The position numbers and the translations under genes are program-made. Below, piece by piece: positions 62,144 to 64,000 of a DNA stretch of 64,000 nt (position 1 is its first letter; each line of letters starts with the position of its first letter). Below the pieces are notes generated by a model, which was not told the DNA's origin, searched no databases, and saw only the letters and a program-made list of their open reading frames with translations. Source of the stretch: Ureibacillus xyleni (GTDB lineage: Bacteria > Bacillota > Bacilli > Bacillales_A > Planococcaceae); NCBI RefSeq assembly GCF_900217795.1, contig NZ_OBMQ01000007.1, forward strand, positions 32,088 to 96,087, written 5' to 3'.

Positions 62144-63397
62144 TTATTCAGAACTTACCGTAAATTTCATCCAAATTTGATTTTTCATCGCAAGATCATT
62201 TTCTGACTCTAAATCTTTTATGAATAAATAGTAAGATTCCCCATTGTTATATGGTTTAACTGGAGTAATTTTAATTGATTTTGAATTAATTACTTCGACA
62301 TTAACTTCAACTTTACTTCCATGTTGATTTGTTACAAAGATATGCTCGTCCGTTAACAATGCCTCTTTTACATTTGCATTAAATGTTAATGTCCACTCTT
62401 TATTAGGGGAGACGTTGTTTTTCTCTTGCCATTTTCCTGTTTCGAGTGAGTACGGTATAGTTTTAAATACATATCGCTCTGAAGCTACAAAACGTTTACC
62501 AGTAGACGATTCAATGTTTTCACTTAAATATAGATAGTATTTTGTGTCTGGTTTGTAATACGTTTTCGGACTGACTTGAATTGTATTGTTTGTTAGCTGA
62601 ATATCAATTTCGACTTTTTCTCCGTTCTGATCATACATATATACCGTTTCATTGTTGACTGTCGAGCTTTTCACTGCCTGATTGAACTTAATATTCCATA
62701 CTTTATCTGCCATTACTGGTAGTTCCATTTCCGATGTACGTCCAGTGAATTGGTCATTAAAGTTTGGTTCCTTCTGATCCCAGCCATTTTCCATATTTAA
62801 TATGGTGAATGTACTGAATTTACTTATGGTAAACTTTAATCCAAGTTCTCCATTTTTATATGGAACAACCTCACCTTTAATAAATACCTTTTCACCATCA
62901 CTATGTTCGATATATACCCCTAATTTATTAAAGAATTCTTCACGTTCCTTGGCTTCAGTAGGTATCGTTACACCCTTAAGTGGAAGAATTATGTCTACTG
63001 GTTGATTTGGCATATTCGTTTCAATGGTCATTGGTCGACCCACCACATTAATATTCACGCTGCCAGCTACTTTGCGCACGGTTTCTTCTTGTTTTGCACG
63101 ATCTTCTACCTCGTTTTTCTTTTCTTCCTCTTTTATAGGAATTACTCTGAAGTAAAGATCGTTTTTAATTTGACCAATTGACTCTTTCGGAATAGCAATT
63201 CTTGCATTATCCGTATAAATTTCTAGATTGATATCTCCCTCTTGCATTGCCGTGATAGATCCTTTATTAATGGATACGTTTAATTCTGACACTTCGTCTT
63301 TTGAATCTGGAATGACGATTCGTGCTGTATCAGAACCTGCCTCTTTTAGTTTTTTAACCGTTTCAGCAGCATTCTCAGGTGTTAATTCTACTTCATC
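62144..63397 (-). pseudogene. Surface protein, C-terminal part (downstream of frameshift)
   Basis: More than 380 residues. PENAAETVKKLKEAGSDTAR begins the frame, before an unusual repeat-like part on PKESIGQIKNDLYFRVIPIK, and then two to three copies of bacterial Ig-like/SbsA-type modules (VADKVWNIKFNQAVKSSTVN, WTLTFNANVKEALLTDEHIF). The frame continues from the upstream segment only with a -1 shift at the A5 run. No start codon with a binding site lies at its beginning, so it would not be made separately. No wall anchor at its end. Confidence 0.75.
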
Positions 63398-64000
63398 TTT
63401 TTGTTTCCATTCGTATCTGTAGTACGCTTGATTGTTGCTGTTGATACGTTAGAGCCTTGTTGATCACCTATTTCAATTGGCGCTGTGATGATTTCTGGTT
63501 TTGGCGGTTTAGGTTGTGGAGTTGGTGTATAGCCTCCTCCTCCTCCACTAGAAGAAGCTTGCGCACGGTTTACAGAAATCGTATAGGTCCTTTTCGTTAC
63601 CCCATCTTCTGCTGTTACTACAATTTGAATTGTATTATTACCAACAATTAATGGTACTGCAGTTATAGATGGTTGATTATTAACCGTTATTGTAGCTTTT
63701 CCAGTGTCTTCTACAATTGGCGATATAGTAATACTGCTTATTGCATTTTGTACATTGACTGTGTAAGAGGTTATATCTTTGTCAAAAGGTCGATTTAACG
63801 TTCCATTTGATAATGTTAATGCACCTAAATTTGCATTTTGGCTCTTGGCATTGATTGTCACCGTTGCCACTTGGCTCGTTGTAGTTGCTGTTTTATTTCC
63901 TGTCGCACTGTTATCTGTATTTGTAATCACTACATAATAATAAGTTGTTCCTGCAGTACCTGTTGGAGCTGTAAATGTTGGACTTGTCGCACCATTGATT
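63388..64000 (-). CDS. Surface protein, partial, with cadherin-like beta-sandwich and Ig-like repeats
   Basis: Open to the window end, so the N-terminus lies outside. The segment SPTFTAPTGTAGTTYYYVVI is an Ig-like module end; NLGALTLSNGTLNRPFDKDI through TAEDGVTKRTYTISVNRAQA is a complete cadherin-like beta-sandwich (Cadherin-like/PF12733 type). A proline linker (TPTPQPKPPKPE) follows. It ends early at a TAG in TDTNGNKKMK, right after a homopolymer; the other frame continues the protein. Confidence 0.8.
   Translation of the reverse strand, partial: INGATSPTFTAPTGTAGTTYYYVVITNTDNSATGNKTATTTSQVATVTINAKSQNANLGALTLSNGTLNRPFDKDITSYTVNVQNAISSITISPIVEDTGKATITVNNQPSITAVPLIVGNNTIQIVVTAEDGVTKRTYTISVNRAQASSSGGGGGYTPTPQPKPPKPEIITAPIEIGDQQGSNVSTATIKRTTDTNGNKKMK

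Noticed and set aside
63391..63410. Programmed -1 frameshift in the surface protein
   Set aside because: C-AAA-AAG is a weaker slippery site because the first codon cannot re-pair fully, and such proteins are not known to use it. A homopolymer indel is simpler.

Overview
The window is low-GC Gram-positive (Bacillales) chromosome. Neighbours such as a yuiD/yuiB pair, erpA-yutI-yuzD-yutJ-yuzB-yutF-yutE-yutD-lipA-yunB and yunD-yunE-yunF follow Bacillus subtilis order. The BTAD response-regulator relic, the surface protein with cadherin-like and Ig-like domains and the general sequence style point to Lysinibacillus or a close Planococcaceae relative. The genus is an inference; no rRNA or tRNA gene was seen.

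Region 1 (1-3469) is chromosome: two membrane proteins, a NUDIX hydrolase, a PPM1/LCMT-type methyltransferase behind a promoter and leader terminator, and a PAP2 phosphatase.

Region 2 (3470-37213) is a complete siphovirus-type prophage of about 33.7 kb, bounded by a perfect 95-bp direct repeat. The right copy is the 3' end of the iron-sulfur carrier gene erpA/hesB; the left copy is the displaced native end. The phage therefore integrates into a protein-coding gene and supplies a replacement for its last 31 codons. Nearly all prophage genes lie on the minus strand. From right to left: tyrosine integrase and a coupled small protein; a roughly 600-nt non-coding plus-strand segment that folds into many nested hairpins and ends in a terminator; an XRE regulator; an FtsK-like ATPase, a replication-relaxation protein and a membrane protein; a second, divergent XRE regulator with paired promoters; unknown early genes; an SF2 helicase; a single-chain two-barrel RNA polymerase of the YonO / eukaryotic RdRP superfamily; HNH nucleases; terminase, portal, ClpP-like protease, HK97 capsid, connectors, tail (with a programmed -1 frameshift in the tail chaperones), fibres, holin and endolysin; three tiny genes; and a secreted coiled-coil protein by attL.

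Region 3 (37118-48975) is core chromosome: Fe-S biogenesis (ErpA, NifU-like), small thioredoxin-like and DUF proteins, an NDH-2-like dehydrogenase, HAD phosphatase, lipoyl synthase, sporulation protein YunB, an HD-GYP protein and the yunDEF set.

Region 4 (49106-58982) is sulfate assimilation: yezD-like, cysK, two sulfate-binding lipoproteins around one CysTWA transporter, and divergent cysH-sat-cysC. Sulfite reductase is not in the window. Four intrinsic terminators in the leaders of these units share the same preceding mini-hairpin, with differing stem sequence, which suggests an undescribed attenuation element.

Region 5 (59198-64000) holds a lipoprotein, a TetR regulator coupled to a membrane protein, a decayed response regulator and a large surface protein broken by a frameshift at a five-base homopolymer and cut by the window end.
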